Positions 47,389 to 58,194 of a stretch of 64,000 nucleotides of DNA are shown here, one piece after another. This DNA is from Ustilaginoidea virens (taxonomy: Eukaryota; Ascomycota; Sordariomycetes; Hypocreales; Clavicipitaceae): the NCBI RefSeq assembly GCF_000687475.1, contig NC_057317.1, forward strand, positions 6,076,501 through 6,140,500, in the 5' to 3' direction. The position numbers were made by a program, and so were the translations under genes. Under the pieces are notes generated by a model. That model searched no databases. It was not told the origin of the DNA and saw nothing but the letters and a program-made list of their open reading frames with translations. How positions within the stretch are numbered: the first letter of the stretch is position 1; the number at the start of each line of letters is the position of its first letter.

Positions 47389-48150
47389 TATATATTTATT
47401 ACCGTTAAAAGTAGCAGCTTATAGAAATAGATTAAAAGAAACTATTTTGAAGGGTTCTTAAGGTATTAAGAGCTTATAAGGTGACCGTAATATCTACTTT
47501 ACGATTTTTATGCTGCTATAAACCTTATAATTTGAAGCTTCTTTTTCCTTATGCATTTATAATATATCCTTAAAGATATAATCTATTGAATCCCGACCTA
47601 GGTGCCTAAAACGAGTGTGCTAGATAGTATAAGGCGTTTTTATTAAAGTTTTGGGCTAGCGGCTGTCTCCTCGAGCTAAGTAGGCTTCGTTAATAATTAA
47701 GGCTTTACTTTAAGCCCTCGTGATGAATTTATCTATAGGCATATTATTTCCGCTACTTTAGTAGAGGATGCAAGGCCTTTCTTCCACCTAAGAAACTTAA
47801 AAGATTACTTCTTATTGATTATTTTTCTATAGGTAAATCTCGTCGACTTCGTTATTCTAAAATAATCCCTTATTTCTTATCTTTTTTATAGCGAGAAGAT
47901 TCGCCACGATTGTTAGATTATATAGAATATTGGTAAAGGTAATAGCCTTTCCATCCTATAATATAATTTGAATAGAGCTAATACCGAGGACTTTTGAAAT
48001 ACTATTATAAGCATTACGAATAAGGTGCTCGTCGATATTATAGTCGATATTAGTAAACCACTTCATATCGTTGAAAACGTATGTTAAAGCGCTACTATCG
48101 AGTATAATATAAGATTTTAAAAGGCCTAAATTATTTAGGTGAGTTCCTAT
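47389..48150 (-). pseudogene. X protease and start of integrase
   Basis: On the minus strand, near 48110-48080, an Ile-Leu-Asp-Ser-Ser-Ala block stands at the protease active site (Asp-Ser-Gly-Ala expected), followed by FNDMKWFTNIDYN. Further down, GNNMPIDKF and a LYYLAHSFQAPRSGFNRLY-like stretch resemble the region before and within the zinc-binding domain. The reading frame then runs into copy B. Damage is heavy. Confidence 0.65.
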
Positions 48151-49467
48151 GGAAAGGATAGATATTATAAATAATTTATCTTCCTTTTTTTTCTCTGTTA
48201 ATCTATCTTCTTCCTTATTGTTATTATCGTTGCTTTTGCCTTTGCCCTTCTATTTATCTTAAAAGGCTTTAAACGCGTTTTATACCTCTTTAGATTCCTT
48301 TTTTATCTTTTTATATACGGCTTCCTAGCTTTTCTTACTAATCCTGCCTTTTAGATAGTGTAGAGCGATCGATAGAGTTAATACCCAACAATTCTTATAA
48401 TAAGGTCCCTTTACAATATAGGGCTTGCTATAGTATTTACAGGTCTTTTTCTCTACTAAAGATAAAGCCGAAGCATCGCTAGAAACGGCTTGCAGTAAAG
48501 GTTTAGTATCGTTAGTTATAAATGCTATATAACTACCGCTATCCTTCCCTTTTTCTTTTAGCTCTTATTTCTATTGAATATTTTTAATAGTTATTAGAAA
48601 ATCGAGGTATTTGTTCCGATTTTATGCCTTTACTATTCGATTAAGGATTTTATCCTTAAAGGCAGGATACTTTTAACGAAATGCTTCCGCTAGCTATTTT
48701 ATAGGCTTATTCCCGTTAATAAGGATCGAGTCTATTCGCACTAATCGCTTATATAATATAGAGATTTCGTTGAACTATTCCTCGATATTATATTTTCTAA
48801 GGTTACGCCGTATAGCCTACTTGAATTTCCCTTTAAGGTATTCCCAGATAATAAGCTGAACCGGTCGTATATATTCTATTAGGCGTTAGATTTTTTCTCG
48901 AACGCTCTAATCGCCTACTACTAATATCTTATAGCTAGGGCTTAGCATTGATTTAAACTACGCTATATACGCTCGAAGATTCCGACTAAATATCGTATAA
49001 TAGTCGTTCTGAAAGTTGTACTAAATATTAGCTTGTTTTATCTATTCTGCAGTAGTAATACTACTAGGGCGTTATATCGGCTTGAAGTAGTGGTTTTCTT
49101 TAATATTCTCGACTTACTATAGCCGGATTATTCTTATTCTTACCGGGGGTACTGCCGATGATGCCCTAGCTGCTATTGCAGCTTTGGTATTTACAGAAGG
49201 GGCACAATCTGCAGCTTCTGTTAATGAATCGGCTATTGCTGCCGATGTAGGTATTGATGCTAATGCCTACGTGGAATAGATAGGTTTATCTAATTCCTAC
49301 GCCGGCAGAAGGGGCATATTTAGTATCGCTAAGCCCTTAGGATCAACGAATATCTAAATATTATCCTCTAAAGCATGCTTTTAAATGTAATTATACCAGA
49401 TATCCCAATTATATCGGGACATTAGCTTGACTACTAGTTTAGAGCTATCATTAGGAACAGTACCCAT
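48150..49467 (-). pseudogene. X gag
   Basis: This is the gag of Copia-3, starting at ATG 49467 (MGTVPNDSSKLVVKLM), then a Trp-rich YNWDIWYNYI block typical of Copia Gag. Further on are FNEISILYKRLVRIDSIL and, near 48440, a CKYYSKP...YYKNCW stretch, the CCHC zinc knuckle with Cys/His partly turned to Tyr. A Lys/Glu/Asp-rich tail follows. Stops are TAG/TAA. Confidence 0.8.
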
Positions 49468-49776
49468 TTTCGCTAATAACGATATTTAGGGCACGAATTA
49501 ATCTAACGAAAATAGCGGTTAAGATATCGGTTGTTTAATTAAAAAAAATATCGCGACTTTCCGAATAGCCTCCTTTTTAATTAACGAGGCCACACGAGTA
49601 TATCAGCAATAAGGCTTTTGACAGATTTAACGGGGAACCCAGAGCTTGCTTAAATAGGATCCGGAAAATAGTGGCTTTTACAGCAGAATAAAGATAACAA
49701 TTGATCTTAAGGCTGGGCCATAAGGTAAGAGATAAAAATAAGGTTTTTCGTTGTAATATTTACGCAATTGCTACCA

Positions 49777-49972
49777 TGTCAGAATGCACAGGGAAAATGC
49801 GATAATAGTTGATTGAAGGAACTAAGTCCCTTCGAAGAGACTTGTATTCCCAGCTATTTATAGTGGGATAAGGGGTACCCCTAAGGGCCTACTAATCCAG
49901 GGGGAACTCTGTGCATCCGACCTCGGACATGATAGATATCCACATTACAGACAAGCCAATTTCTCTCCAACA
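49777..49972 (-). repeat. 5' LTR of X
   Basis: This 196-bp LTR (TGTCAGAATGCACAGGG...CTCCAACA) is followed on its right by the duplicated target gcggc. Confidence 0.9.
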
Positions 49973-49977
49973 GCGGC

Positions 49978-50028
49978 ACATCCGTCGCAATGTGCCCAAT
50001 TGGGCACCTTGCGACAGCGATTCCGACA
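49978..50028 (-). repeat. 3' LTR of D, second part
   Basis: This is 51 bp ending GATTCCGACA and continues the LTR interrupted at 31215. Confidence 0.85.
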
Positions 50029-50520
50029 CTAGCAGCTTCTCTTTTTATAGAAGCAAACATCGGAATCGCTAGGATATAAGGCGCATACATAGAAAAGAAA
50101 GTGCGGCGCGGTCTCGGCAGGTTGTGCTGCCGACAACACTATCGCGCCGCGCGGCCGGCTTATACAGGCTCATACCATACAGCCGGTATATTGAATATTA
50201 TAGCGAAATAAAGGGGCAAAAAGAGGCAGCAGTAAACGCAGTAAAAGCAGCAAATGCAGCATTAAACACAAGGAAATCCACCCACTTACCGCACATAATA
50301 TTACTAATATTACCCAACTTCGGTCAGATATTGGCCGGCCTCTTCACCCACCCTTCCATACGTATAACAGCTATGCTTTACAGCTTGAAAGCGATTGCGC
50401 TACATATGACATGCTTACTCTATAAAAGGCTGGTTATCGACCTGCTATTAAAGGCGCTTATTCCATCTAGCGATATCTTTAAAATCAGGCTTTTATTGTT
50501 GTAGTGCAATGGATAGGTCG
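50029..50520 (-). pseudogene. D: remains of RT-RNase H
   Basis: This aligns with copy B 40428-41400 but with internal deletions. On the minus strand FDLSIALQQ, DIA and NKRL match the FDLSIA, DIA, NKRL order of copy B near 41410-41330. Most of RNase H is missing. The polypurine/hairpin block next to the LTR is preserved. The frame is the same as that of the repeat and gag upstream. Confidence 0.75.
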
Positions 50521-50524
50521 AAAG

Positions 50525-51035
50525 ATATATGCCTATTAGGACGGGCCGGGGCCTTTATTTTGTCGGGATGGGCTGGGACCTCTATCCGGCTGGGACGGGC
50601 CGGGACCTCTATCCGGCTGGGATAGGCCGGGGCCTCTATCTGGCTGGGATAGTCGTAATAGGCTGGGGCATCTATCTTATTAGGACGGTTATAATGGGCC
50701 GGGCCATCTGTTCTATCGGGATAGGCCGGGGCATCTATCTTATCAGGGCGGTTATAACGGGCCGGGCCATCTATTCTATCGGGATAGGCCGGGGCATCTA
50801 TCTTATCAGGACGGTTATAACGGGCCGGGCTATCTATTCTATCGGGACAGGCCGGGGCATCTATCTTGTCAGGACGGTTATAACGGGCCGGGCTATCTGT
50901 TCTATCGTGATAGGCCGCCGGGGCACCTATCTTGTCAGGATAGGCCGCCGGGGCACCTATCTTGTCGTGACGGGCCGGGGCCTCTATCCTATCGGGATAG
51001 GCCGCCGGGGCACCTATCTTATCGGAAGCCTCTAT
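50525..51035 (-). repeat. 63-bp minisatellite coding a Pro-rich repeat in D
   Basis: At least four 63-bp units (phase 50721, 50784, 50847, 50910) are flanked by shorter half-units. On the element strand each encodes 21 residues, PDKIDAPAYPDRIDGPARY plus two more. The frame has no stop from about 51038 to 50484, unlike its surroundings, and it is GC-rich. It is in frame with gag upstream and the pol tail downstream. The plus-strand open frame over the same bases is an artefact of the 3-divisible period. Confidence 0.85.
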
Positions 51036-51587
51036 CTTTTAGTAGGATTGAGCCCTTTGTATTGCAAAGTCCCTAGGGGTTGGAGATGCTTAGAAGGGTC
51101 TTTATAAGGGTATTCGCATCATTCGCATTTCTTATTCGGTATAGGCAATAGGGATTAAGGGTTTCCTTCGAGGGTTTAACCAAGATATAAAGGTCTTACG
51201 AGCTAATTAGCGGTCTATTTCTTCTCAAGGCCATTTAGGCATATCCTATTATTAGATGCAATTAATGAGGGTCTTAACTGCTAGGGATCCTATGCTTCCG
51301 ACGTAAATACTATATTCCCATAGGGTTATTCGTAATTCCCATAAGAGCCGTTTATTAATACGGCTAAATAGGTCCTCAGTCCATTCATCACAATCATAGC
51401 GGAATTATTCCCATAGGTCATTATCAATCTCATCGCCTATTAAGTAGTTATAGATAAGGTAGGCAATACGATTGTGTAACTATTCGTCCGTAGCATTTAT
51501 AGGGTCAATTTGTTCCGTTGAACCGGCCTAATCCTCTATGATAACCTTGGCGTAAGGCCTAAGCTTCTTGGGTAGTAATGCTTCCAT
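51036..51587 (-). pseudogene. D gag N-terminus
   Basis: Starts at ATG 51587 (MEALLPKKLRPYAKVII). The Copia-1 Gag domain follows with DNDLWE, FRYDCDEWTEDLFSRINKRL and a Tyr-Val-Gly-Ser-Ile-Gly-Ser block. Five or more TAG/TAA at Gln positions interrupt it. The frame continues without shift into the minisatellite, so D encoded a Gag-repeat-pol-tail fusion. The zinc knuckle and protease are absent. Confidence 0.82.
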
Positions 51588-52139
51588 CGTGATGTTAATA
51601 GGGGTAAGGATTAGGCGTAAAAGGCAGAGAGAGAGGGAGCGTTTGGCGTAGGTATTGAAAAGAAGTAATTGATAAAGGAAGGTAGTAAATTAATAAAGGA
51701 AAGAAGGAAGGAAGGAAGCAATAGTCGGGCAGGGTATTATAGGTATTCCGTTTGCTTATTTGACTATTGAATGTAACGGTAAATAAGTCCTTTACCGTTA
51801 TAAGGCTCTGAGTCGCTTACGTAAGAACCTGCGTTTGTGCCTGCTCATGGTATCACGATAGATTTGGCGCTATATATATTCTAGCACAACTAAAGATATC
51901 GTGATATTCAGCGATCGTTACTAACTGATATAATTAATCAGTATAATATTGGCGATTATTCCTCGTGATAGACGAATAGGGAAGGTTAGACACAATCAAT
52001 TTATCCCTTAGTTCGTGACATCTATAGCCGTTCCTCTGAATAGGCTAGATTACGTTCTTTATTAGTACGACCTTTTTAAATCGTCTCTTCTTGCTGGTCC
52101 TAGCTAATCTATAAAGTAAACTTCAACTTTACTGATCAG
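51588..52139 (-). other. 5' leader of D
   Basis: Non-coding leader. It holds a GGAA-rich microsatellite (near 51695-51718) and an inverted repeat TAACGGTAAA...TTTACCGTTA (near 51775-51802). Nothing else seen. Confidence 0.55.
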
Positions 52140-52457
52140 TATTGGTTTCACCAAGGGGTACCCAGTTATACATAGGGTCGCGCGCGTGGTATCGTATACC
52201 GTAACGTCACCAAGTAAAGGATTTATTTGCTTTACTAATGACTATCTAAGAAAGGTAGGAAAGGAAGCAAAAGAGGGGGAATTACACGATATAGCCTCTT
52301 TTATGCGCGTGCCGTAGTCACGTGCATCGGCGCGGTCGGGCCGGGCTGCCCGCGTGCCCTACCGGGCACAAGAAAAGTGGCTACATCGTGTGCAGCGGTG
52401 CGCAGCACATCCGTCGCAATATGCCCAATTAGGCACCTTGCAACAGCGATTCCGACA
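52140..52457 (-). repeat. 5' LTR of D
   Basis: This 318-bp LTR starts TATTGGTTTCACC and ends GATTCCGACA. It is followed by target duplication atacc. Confidence 0.88.
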
Positions 52458-52462
52458 ATACC

Positions 52463-54300
52463 CTTATTAAGGCTCTCGCTATAGCTCTCATAAGCCCTAT
52501 TAATACTAAAGGACTTCATAATACTAATAACACAATTATAGTCGTAATAACCTATTATCCCCCTCTCTATATCAAAGAAGCCTTAGAAGCCTTACGCCCC
52601 TACTAAAGAAGAAAGGGGCCGGTCCTAATAACCAAAAGGGAAGACGCCTATTTACAATAGGCCGCTATTCGAAATAGGGGAAAGCTCCCATCATTAATAA
52701 CAATATGCAATAGCCGATAATTATAGCCTATAAGACCGACCCAATTAAATATATTACCCTAGGGATTATACCCCTAGCCGAGGCGGCTATCTTAATGCCC
52801 CTTGAGGGTATAGCCTGCCTAATAGATGTTAGGTTATAGGCCCTAATGATGTGCTTCCTTTAATAGAAGGCCCCGATAATAATACCCTTTAAGCTAACGC
52901 CACCACCGCCCCTAATACCAGATATTAGGCCTAAACGCCTTACCTAATAATACTAAAAATAGGCATAGCACCTAGCCCCTCCCGGCAATATCGGCCTACC
53001 TAGGCCGATGAATAGACCGTCTTAATAGGAGGACTAGTAAACCCAGACCGACCTAGGTTATAGGATAACCTAGTAAGAAATCCCGCCAGCCTACCGTAAG
53101 GCAACCGATAAGCCGTTCTGGAATACCCTCTAGAATACCCCTAAAAAGACTATATCTAATAAGGGTTTAGCTAAGAAGATTATACCTAAACTAGGTTTGA
53201 TGATATATCTAAGAAGATATCTAATCTCTTATGTAGCTATTGCGTAAAGGATAGATATAGCGGCAAAATAGATGACTTTTTTATACTAAAGGTAATATCC
53301 TTTAAGAGTAAGTGCCGCCTATCAGGACTGCCCGATAATATATTCGCTAGAGCCTTCCAAATTATACTAATCGGCGATGCTAAGACTTACTACTTTAATA
53401 ATATTGAATGCATTCGTAATACCCTTACTTTTAACAATATAGTCCGTAAAGTTAAGAGCTATTTCAAAAATGAGAGTATAAAGCAATTCTATTTATACTA
53501 TTAGAATAGAATAATGCTTTAATTAACTATTACGAAGCATTCCGATAAGTTAAAGCTAGAATGCCTTAATATCCTATTGAAAGAACTTTAACGCCTATAT
53601 TGTGGTCTTTTTCCCCCCTTTATAGCTGATATAGAGCTTCATCGGCAGGTGCTTAACGCTATAAGGGATACCCCTAAGTGTAGCTAGGCTATATATTGTT
53701 ATGCCTCTATATTGAAAGGCTTTACTGCTAACCTATAGCGATCCCTTTCTATCTATAAGTTAATTTATACGAATCAACAGCATTATTTTCTTCAACAATA
53801 ATATCACGATACCAATGATATTAATAATAATATGGCGTTATTCACAGATTGTAGATATGGTTAATCCTATAACCGGTATTAACGCCCCTAACGATACGGA
53901 CCCCCTTAACGCCGATTTGGCCTATATTAGTAGTATTAATAATAGAATCGTGCCCTTCTAGATAGGCCCTATTAAAGATAATGCTTCATTTGCAATAAAA
54001 CAGGATATTAGTTATCTAATTATACTGCTAAAGAGCAATAAGAATTAAAGGACTAATAGATAAAGAACCAATCCTACTATACTGCCCCTAATGATAAGAA
54101 ATTCTGTATTTTCTTATAGGAATATAAAGAGCCCGGCCCCTAAGGCGTCGAAGAAGAAGTAGAGGCTAACCTTAACAATATCATTGGGAATATCGAGGTA
54201 ATAATGGCAGGGGATATATAATAGGATGCAGAGAATACTGTCACACTATAGATTATAGCCACTTAGTATTTCCTAACCCCTAGGTAAGAACTATTACTAT
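52463..54300 (+). pseudogene. Copia-1 gag, copy C, main part
   Basis: This continues the gag of copy C after D. It aligns with the complement of copy B 46000-44300: a basic Pro/Ala-rich middle (52600-52900), a central region, and near 53970-54010 a zinc-knuckle remnant. TAG/TAA at Gln positions are frequent and no long open stretch survives. Confidence 0.75.
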
Positions 54301-54379
54301 CGTTACCTATTAAGATATTATAAGCCCTGCAAGATAAATTATGCCGATATGTCTTTCTATAGGTTGACCCCTTCTAAAT

Positions 54380-54737
54380 ACCCTTACTACTACCAGACGG
54401 TAATTCTGCCTTTCTAGAAGAAGAATACTATAGTGACCATATCTTCCGCGGAATCCTACCAGATACTAGCGCTTCCAGCCTATTAACAGCAGGCTTAGGT
54501 TAAGGAAAGGCCCTAATGAGATTAATAAAGTCCCTAACTATTGTGACGACTGATAAAAAGCATACAGTAAACTTTAATGCAGGCTCTGCCATATCTTCCG
54601 GTATACTAAATATCCCAACGATATTTAGGAATATCCCCTTCCATATCTTTAATAGCGGTATCCCCTTCTTTTATTCTATCACGGATATAGATAGGATAGG
54701 CGTAAAGCTTAATAATATTAATAACCTGTTAATCTAA
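54380..54737 (+). pseudogene. Copia-1 aspartic protease, copy C
   Basis: FRGILPDTSAS marks the active site (Gly to Ser), followed by an open stretch from 54516 with GILNIPTIFRNIPFHIF and DIDRIGVKLNNINNLLI, as in copies A and B. Downstream (54738-54996) is the start of integrase with the zinc-binding region, cut by element F. Confidence 0.82.
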
Positions 54738-54996
54738 GGGGATACTAAGGTCCCAATTATCAGGAAATAGGGATATTTATAGTGGACTCTTAATGCTATA
54801 GATACCGCAGCCTTCTACCTATTGTTATAGTAAATCCGTTAATTATACCGTTAATTTGGGCATCCTTCTATTGATAGGCTTGTAAAAGTACTATAAAGAG
54901 CCGGCTATAACGATATTAACCGTAGTATTATCGAAAGTATTACCCATATATGCCATTACTGCCAAATGAATGTAAAAGCACCCAGCCTATTTAAAT

Positions 54997-55326
54997 TGTT
55001 GGAATCGTCGGTTAGTAAGTCAGTTAGTCAGTCAGTCAGTCAGTCACTTAGTCAGTCAGTCACTTAGTCAGTGCACCTAATAGTGACGCGGCAGATGTGG
55101 CCATGGCATATAGGCATACGTAGTCATTGCGTGCCCGGCACACATATGCATATAGGGCATATCGCCGCCCTTAGTCTTTTCTTGCTTTCTTCTTTCTTAG
55201 TTAGACACTTCACAATATATTCACTTTAGGGACGATCAATACCTCTGATAGGTGATACTGTAATAGTCACCGATATAGTAGTATCACGCGCGCACCCTAC
55301 GCACTGGGACCTGGGCCAGCTTAATA
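54997..55326 (+). repeat. 5' LTR of F (approximate end)
   Basis: About 330 bp starting TGTTGGAATCG. The end at TTAATA is inferred from alignment of the following CTAATCAGT with the leader starts of copies A and B. It includes an AGTC tetranucleotide array (about 55015-55075). Confidence 0.65.
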
Positions 55327-55480
55327 CTAATCAGTGTTATAGTAGTAATATAGATCAGCTAGAGATTTGTTTAGAAGAGACGATCTCGGCGAGATCGTAC
55401 TAATCTGAGAGATAAATTACGTACGTTAACCTTCCCTCCTCTCGTCCATTACGAGGCTTACTTATACTGCTAAATATCAC

Positions 55481-55865
55481 GCTTTGACGATACCAATTAG
55501 CAACCAAATTACACTCTGCAAAAAGGTTATATATCATGCTTTGACGATACCAATTAGCAACCAAATTACACTCTGCAAAAAGGTTATATATCATGTTTTG
55601 ACGATACCAATTAGCAACCAAATTACACTCTGTAAAAAGGTTATATATCACGCTTTGACGATACCAATTAGCCACCAAATTACACTCTGCAAAAACGCTA
55701 TATATTACGATCTTTAATAATACCATTTAGCGACTAATTTACATTCTGCAAAAACGCTATATATTACAACCTTTGATAATACCACTTAGCGACTAATTTA
55801 CACTCTGCAAATACGCTATATATTACGACCTTTGGTAATACCATTTAGCGACTAAATTACACACT
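55481..55865 (+). repeat. 57-59-bp minisatellite in leader of F
   Basis: About seven head-to-tail units of GCTTTGACGATACCAATTAG... type start at 55481, 55538, 55595, 55652, 55709, then at 59-bp spacing. The first four are near-identical, the last three diverged. The array ends a few bases before the gag ATG. Because 57 is divisible by 3 it is open on both strands, which does not mean it is coding. Confidence 0.88.
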
Positions 55866-55871
55866 CTCATT

Positions 55872-56859
55872 ATGGATTCATCACGACCATCATCACCTAC
55901 ACCACCATCTTTATTACTGCCTAAGCCACTGCGAAAATATACTAAGCTTGTTGATAAGAATTGGATTAATGCGAATGAACATATTGATCCACAAAATGCA
56001 ACCAATACCGACCTACATAATCGGCTAATATACCGCTTTAACGCTTATAATATAGGCGAAGATATAGATGACGATTTATGGGATATATTTTGCGATAACC
56101 TTAGCGAGTGGGATGAAGTCTTTTTTAAACGCATTAATAAGGAGCTACTATAGGAATTCCGTATAGTTCTACGTGAGCATGGCGTATATACAGGACCATC
56201 AGGATCAGCAGTTATACCAGCTTTAATCAACTGCCTACAACAATCAGAAAACCCTATATAGCTATAAGAAGAAATAAGCCGACAATTACGACGCAAAACA
56301 TTTGTGTCGCGATTAAATCCCCATAGGGAAGTATCTATACCAATTGGCAATACCACACGAGAATTATAGATACTTCGAAATACACCTATAAGAGATATAT
56401 TATAAGCAACAGTTATGCGATTACCTTCACTAGAAAGACCCTTATAAGCCCCTTCTTCTACTAGGGATTTTAATACACCTAGCGCTCAACTACGCCAAAC
56501 GGAAATTATCCCCCCATTAATATCAAAACAGCCTCCTATTCCTATTATAAATGCCCCTACTAATACAGAAAGCGGCCGACCTATACAATATAAAGGAAAG
56601 GAACCTATTTATAATAGGCCACAAATTGAGACAGGGGAAAGCTCCCGAAATCAATAGAACGTAATAAGTGAAGACCATTCACATAACGAAGATAATAGCA
56701 AGGAATATAGTCCGCAACAACCGGCCCGACCCAACGACTTATATTATCCTAGGGTATATACCCCTAGTAGAGGCGGCTTTTTCTGAGGCTCATAAGGCCG
56801 CCCTATACCAATAAGGGGCCGAATTATTAACCCGGATGATATACTGCCATCAACGGAGA
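55872..56859 (+). pseudogene. Element F gag
   Basis: Starts at ATG 55872 (MDSSRPSSPTPPSLLLPKPL), open to a TAG at 56152, then continues in frame with few stops. DDDLWDIFCDNLSEWDEVFF and REHGVYTGPSGSAVIPALIN match Copia-1 Gag in copies B, C and D. The basic Pro-rich middle (56540-56840) also aligns with copy C 52600-52870. It is the least damaged Gag of the family here. It is cut by element G before any zinc knuckle. Confidence 0.85.
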
Positions 56860-57412
56860 TGTCAGAATGAAATTATTTATTGTTATTTTATTTTATTATT
56901 TTTGGATATCTATCGCCGATAATCTCTACGCATCGCCGCATCATCAGATTGAGAAAGGTATTAAGTATTCAGTACTTATATTTATATGGCGACTGCTAGT
57001 AAAGTTGAGTACCTAGTACTTACACACATTCCCTTACGCGCAAATATATGATGCATCACAAATTGATCACACCACTTTATCGTTGCAAATCTCGATGCAT
57101 TATAAATGCACATTTCGCCACATATCTATGATATCACAGTATGGTCACGATATTTACGTCAGATTGATTTCACTAGGGATGTTCTATGCTGGAATATTAT
57201 GTATTTAAATCCCTAGATATTCCTACCCAAATAGTGGGGAGGAAGTATGGAAGCATGCATGCAAGCAAGTATGCAGAATTAATGCACATCAGATTGTCCC
57301 TACGCCTTAGTCTCGTATCTTATCTGTGCCGTCACTTTGCAGCGATTTTACCATTCCACTGCCTTTATCTTTCGCATACTGCAATATCTTAGCAGGCAAA
57401 AACAGTTTGACA
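56860..57412 (+). repeat. 5' LTR of G
   Basis: This is 553 bp from TGTCAGAATGAAA to GTTTGACA. The end is fixed by the primer-binding site that follows. The partner LTR is outside the window. Only the first ten bases resemble the LTR of X. Confidence 0.75.
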
Positions 57413-57426
57413 GTTATGAGCCCGGT
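57413..57426 (+). promoter_or_regulatory. Primer-binding site of G
   Basis: GTTATGAGCCCGGT, complementary to the anticodon stem-loop of initiator tRNA-Met; it matches the Copia-2 site base for base. Confidence 0.82.
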
Positions 57427-58190
57427 TTGCACCCGTTAAAATCGTTTTATTCTATCTATTTCTCTCAGATTATTATTTGCGTGCATTTATTGCCAGCTGC
57501 ACGCCGACAAATTACTAGCTGGTCCGACGGATTACCAGCTGTTTTCCCCTTTTTATCGTGCAAGAAAACAGCTGCACACTGACTTTAGCCAGCTGCACGC
57601 AGCTGTGCCTTAGTTGCAAGAGTGCAATTACGCATTCTATGCAATAACAATCTTTTCTTGCTGCTATATTTCTTATACCTCTGTGCTAATATTATTACTA
57701 GGACCGTATAAACGCGTAATAAATAGCGTGCAAACCTGCACAATCTCACAAATTCTATCACTATATTCCGACCTTCGTCGTGCAATAGGCATACCGACTG
57801 CTTACCTGCGCATCTTTTATTATATCGTCGCTATCTTGCTAGATGATTTTCTACGATTAAATATTCTTTCCGACGAAGAAATCAGCCTCGGGCAAAAGTT
57901 CTGCTTGGGCACCCGTGCTGCCATACAAATTGCTAGTGCAAGGCACAACCCAAAAGAACGCAGCAGTGCCGACACATTTGCCTGCGCGAAACATTTCTTC
58001 TGACTTAGGAAGCCGGCAAGCGACTTTTGACTACTAAGGCCGAAAGACCATAAGTATGGTATATTGTGACTAGATAATTGATCCCTTTTGCCTAGGACTA
58101 TTTACCGGGACTATTTTACCCTTTGGATTTACTTGGACTTTTTATTCCGTTGGATTTTCTTTGACTAAGGCTAGGTTATTATTCTTTCCT
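57427..58190 (+). other. Long leader of G with an unassigned open frame
   Basis: About 760 bp between primer site and gag. It includes CAGCTGCACGC-type repeats (57495-57605), partly inverted. An open frame at 57614-58003 (129 codons, ending TGA) reads LRRAIGIPTAYLRIFYYIV and LSDEEISLGQKFCLGTRAA, with Met from ATG-less context (start codon uncertain). I do not recognise it; it may be a chance frame or an extra leader ORF. Confidence 0.45.
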
Positions 58191-58194
58191 ATTG

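Larger units (their letters stand above)
31216..49972 (-). mobile_element. Copia-3 element X
   Basis: X is a minus-strand Copia with 196-bp LTRs (TGTCAGAATGCACAGG...CTCCAACA) and a perfect duplication gcggc (31211-31215, 49973-49977). Without the two elements nested in it, it is about 5.8 kb. A polypurine tract (GAGGGGGTG, minus, near 31412-31420) borders the 3' LTR, and TGGTAGCAATTGCG (minus, 49763-49776) borders the 5' LTR as a likely tRNA primer site. Coding parts are in three pieces: 31412-33377, 39025-40086, 47389-49776. RIP damage is heavy. Confidence 0.9.
30949..52457 (-). mobile_element. Copia-1 derivative D, internally deleted
   Basis: D is a minus-strand LTR element of the Copia-1 family whose own sequence is only about 2.75 kb: 318-bp LTRs, leader, gag, a proline-rich minisatellite and the tail of pol. 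Protease, integrase and most of RT are missing. The target duplication atacc is perfect (30944-30948, 52458-52462). Its 3' LTR is split by element X (31216-49972). Since gag, repeat and pol tail share one frame, this may be a non-autonomous form that moved as such. Confidence 0.88.
30491..54996 (+). mobile_element. Copia-1 copy C, outermost host of the nest
   Basis: This plus-strand Copia-1 copy survives in two pieces, 30491-30948 (gag) and 52458-54996 (gag, protease, start of integrase), separated by element D with its target duplication atacc. Its 5' end is lost at the LINE junction near 30490. Its 3' part is cut at 54997 by element F. The sequence at the cut (AGCCTATTTAAAT) matches the complement of copy A near 2640, which predicts how it should resume beyond F. 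Confidence 0.85.
54997..56859 (+). mobile_element. Copia element F, 5' part
   Basis: This is a plus-strand relative of Copia-1 inserted in copy C. It has an LTR, a leader with a minisatellite, and gag, then is cut at 56860 by element G. The LTR start TGTTGGAATCG resembles the element-strand LTR start TGTCGGAATCGCTG of copy B. RIP damage is light. The target duplication should be taaat (54992-54996); the partner lies beyond the window. Confidence 0.8.

Noticed and set aside
50529..51107. 192-codon plus-strand open frame with GRGIYLIRTVI repeats
   Set aside because: It lies antisense to element D over a 63-bp tandem repeat. The period is divisible by 3, so all frames stay open; the minus frame joins gag and is preferred.
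55400..55726. Repeated open frames on both strands in the F leader
   Set aside because: They are created by a 57-bp repeat in non-coding leader; no start context or homology.
55481..55865. Possible CRISPR array
   Set aside because: Units are contiguous with no unique spacers, and the context is a fungal retrotransposon leader.
57037..57785. Host gene in a RIP-free island
   Set aside because: The island is explained by the LTR, primer site and leader of element G; no spliced protein-like structure was recognised.
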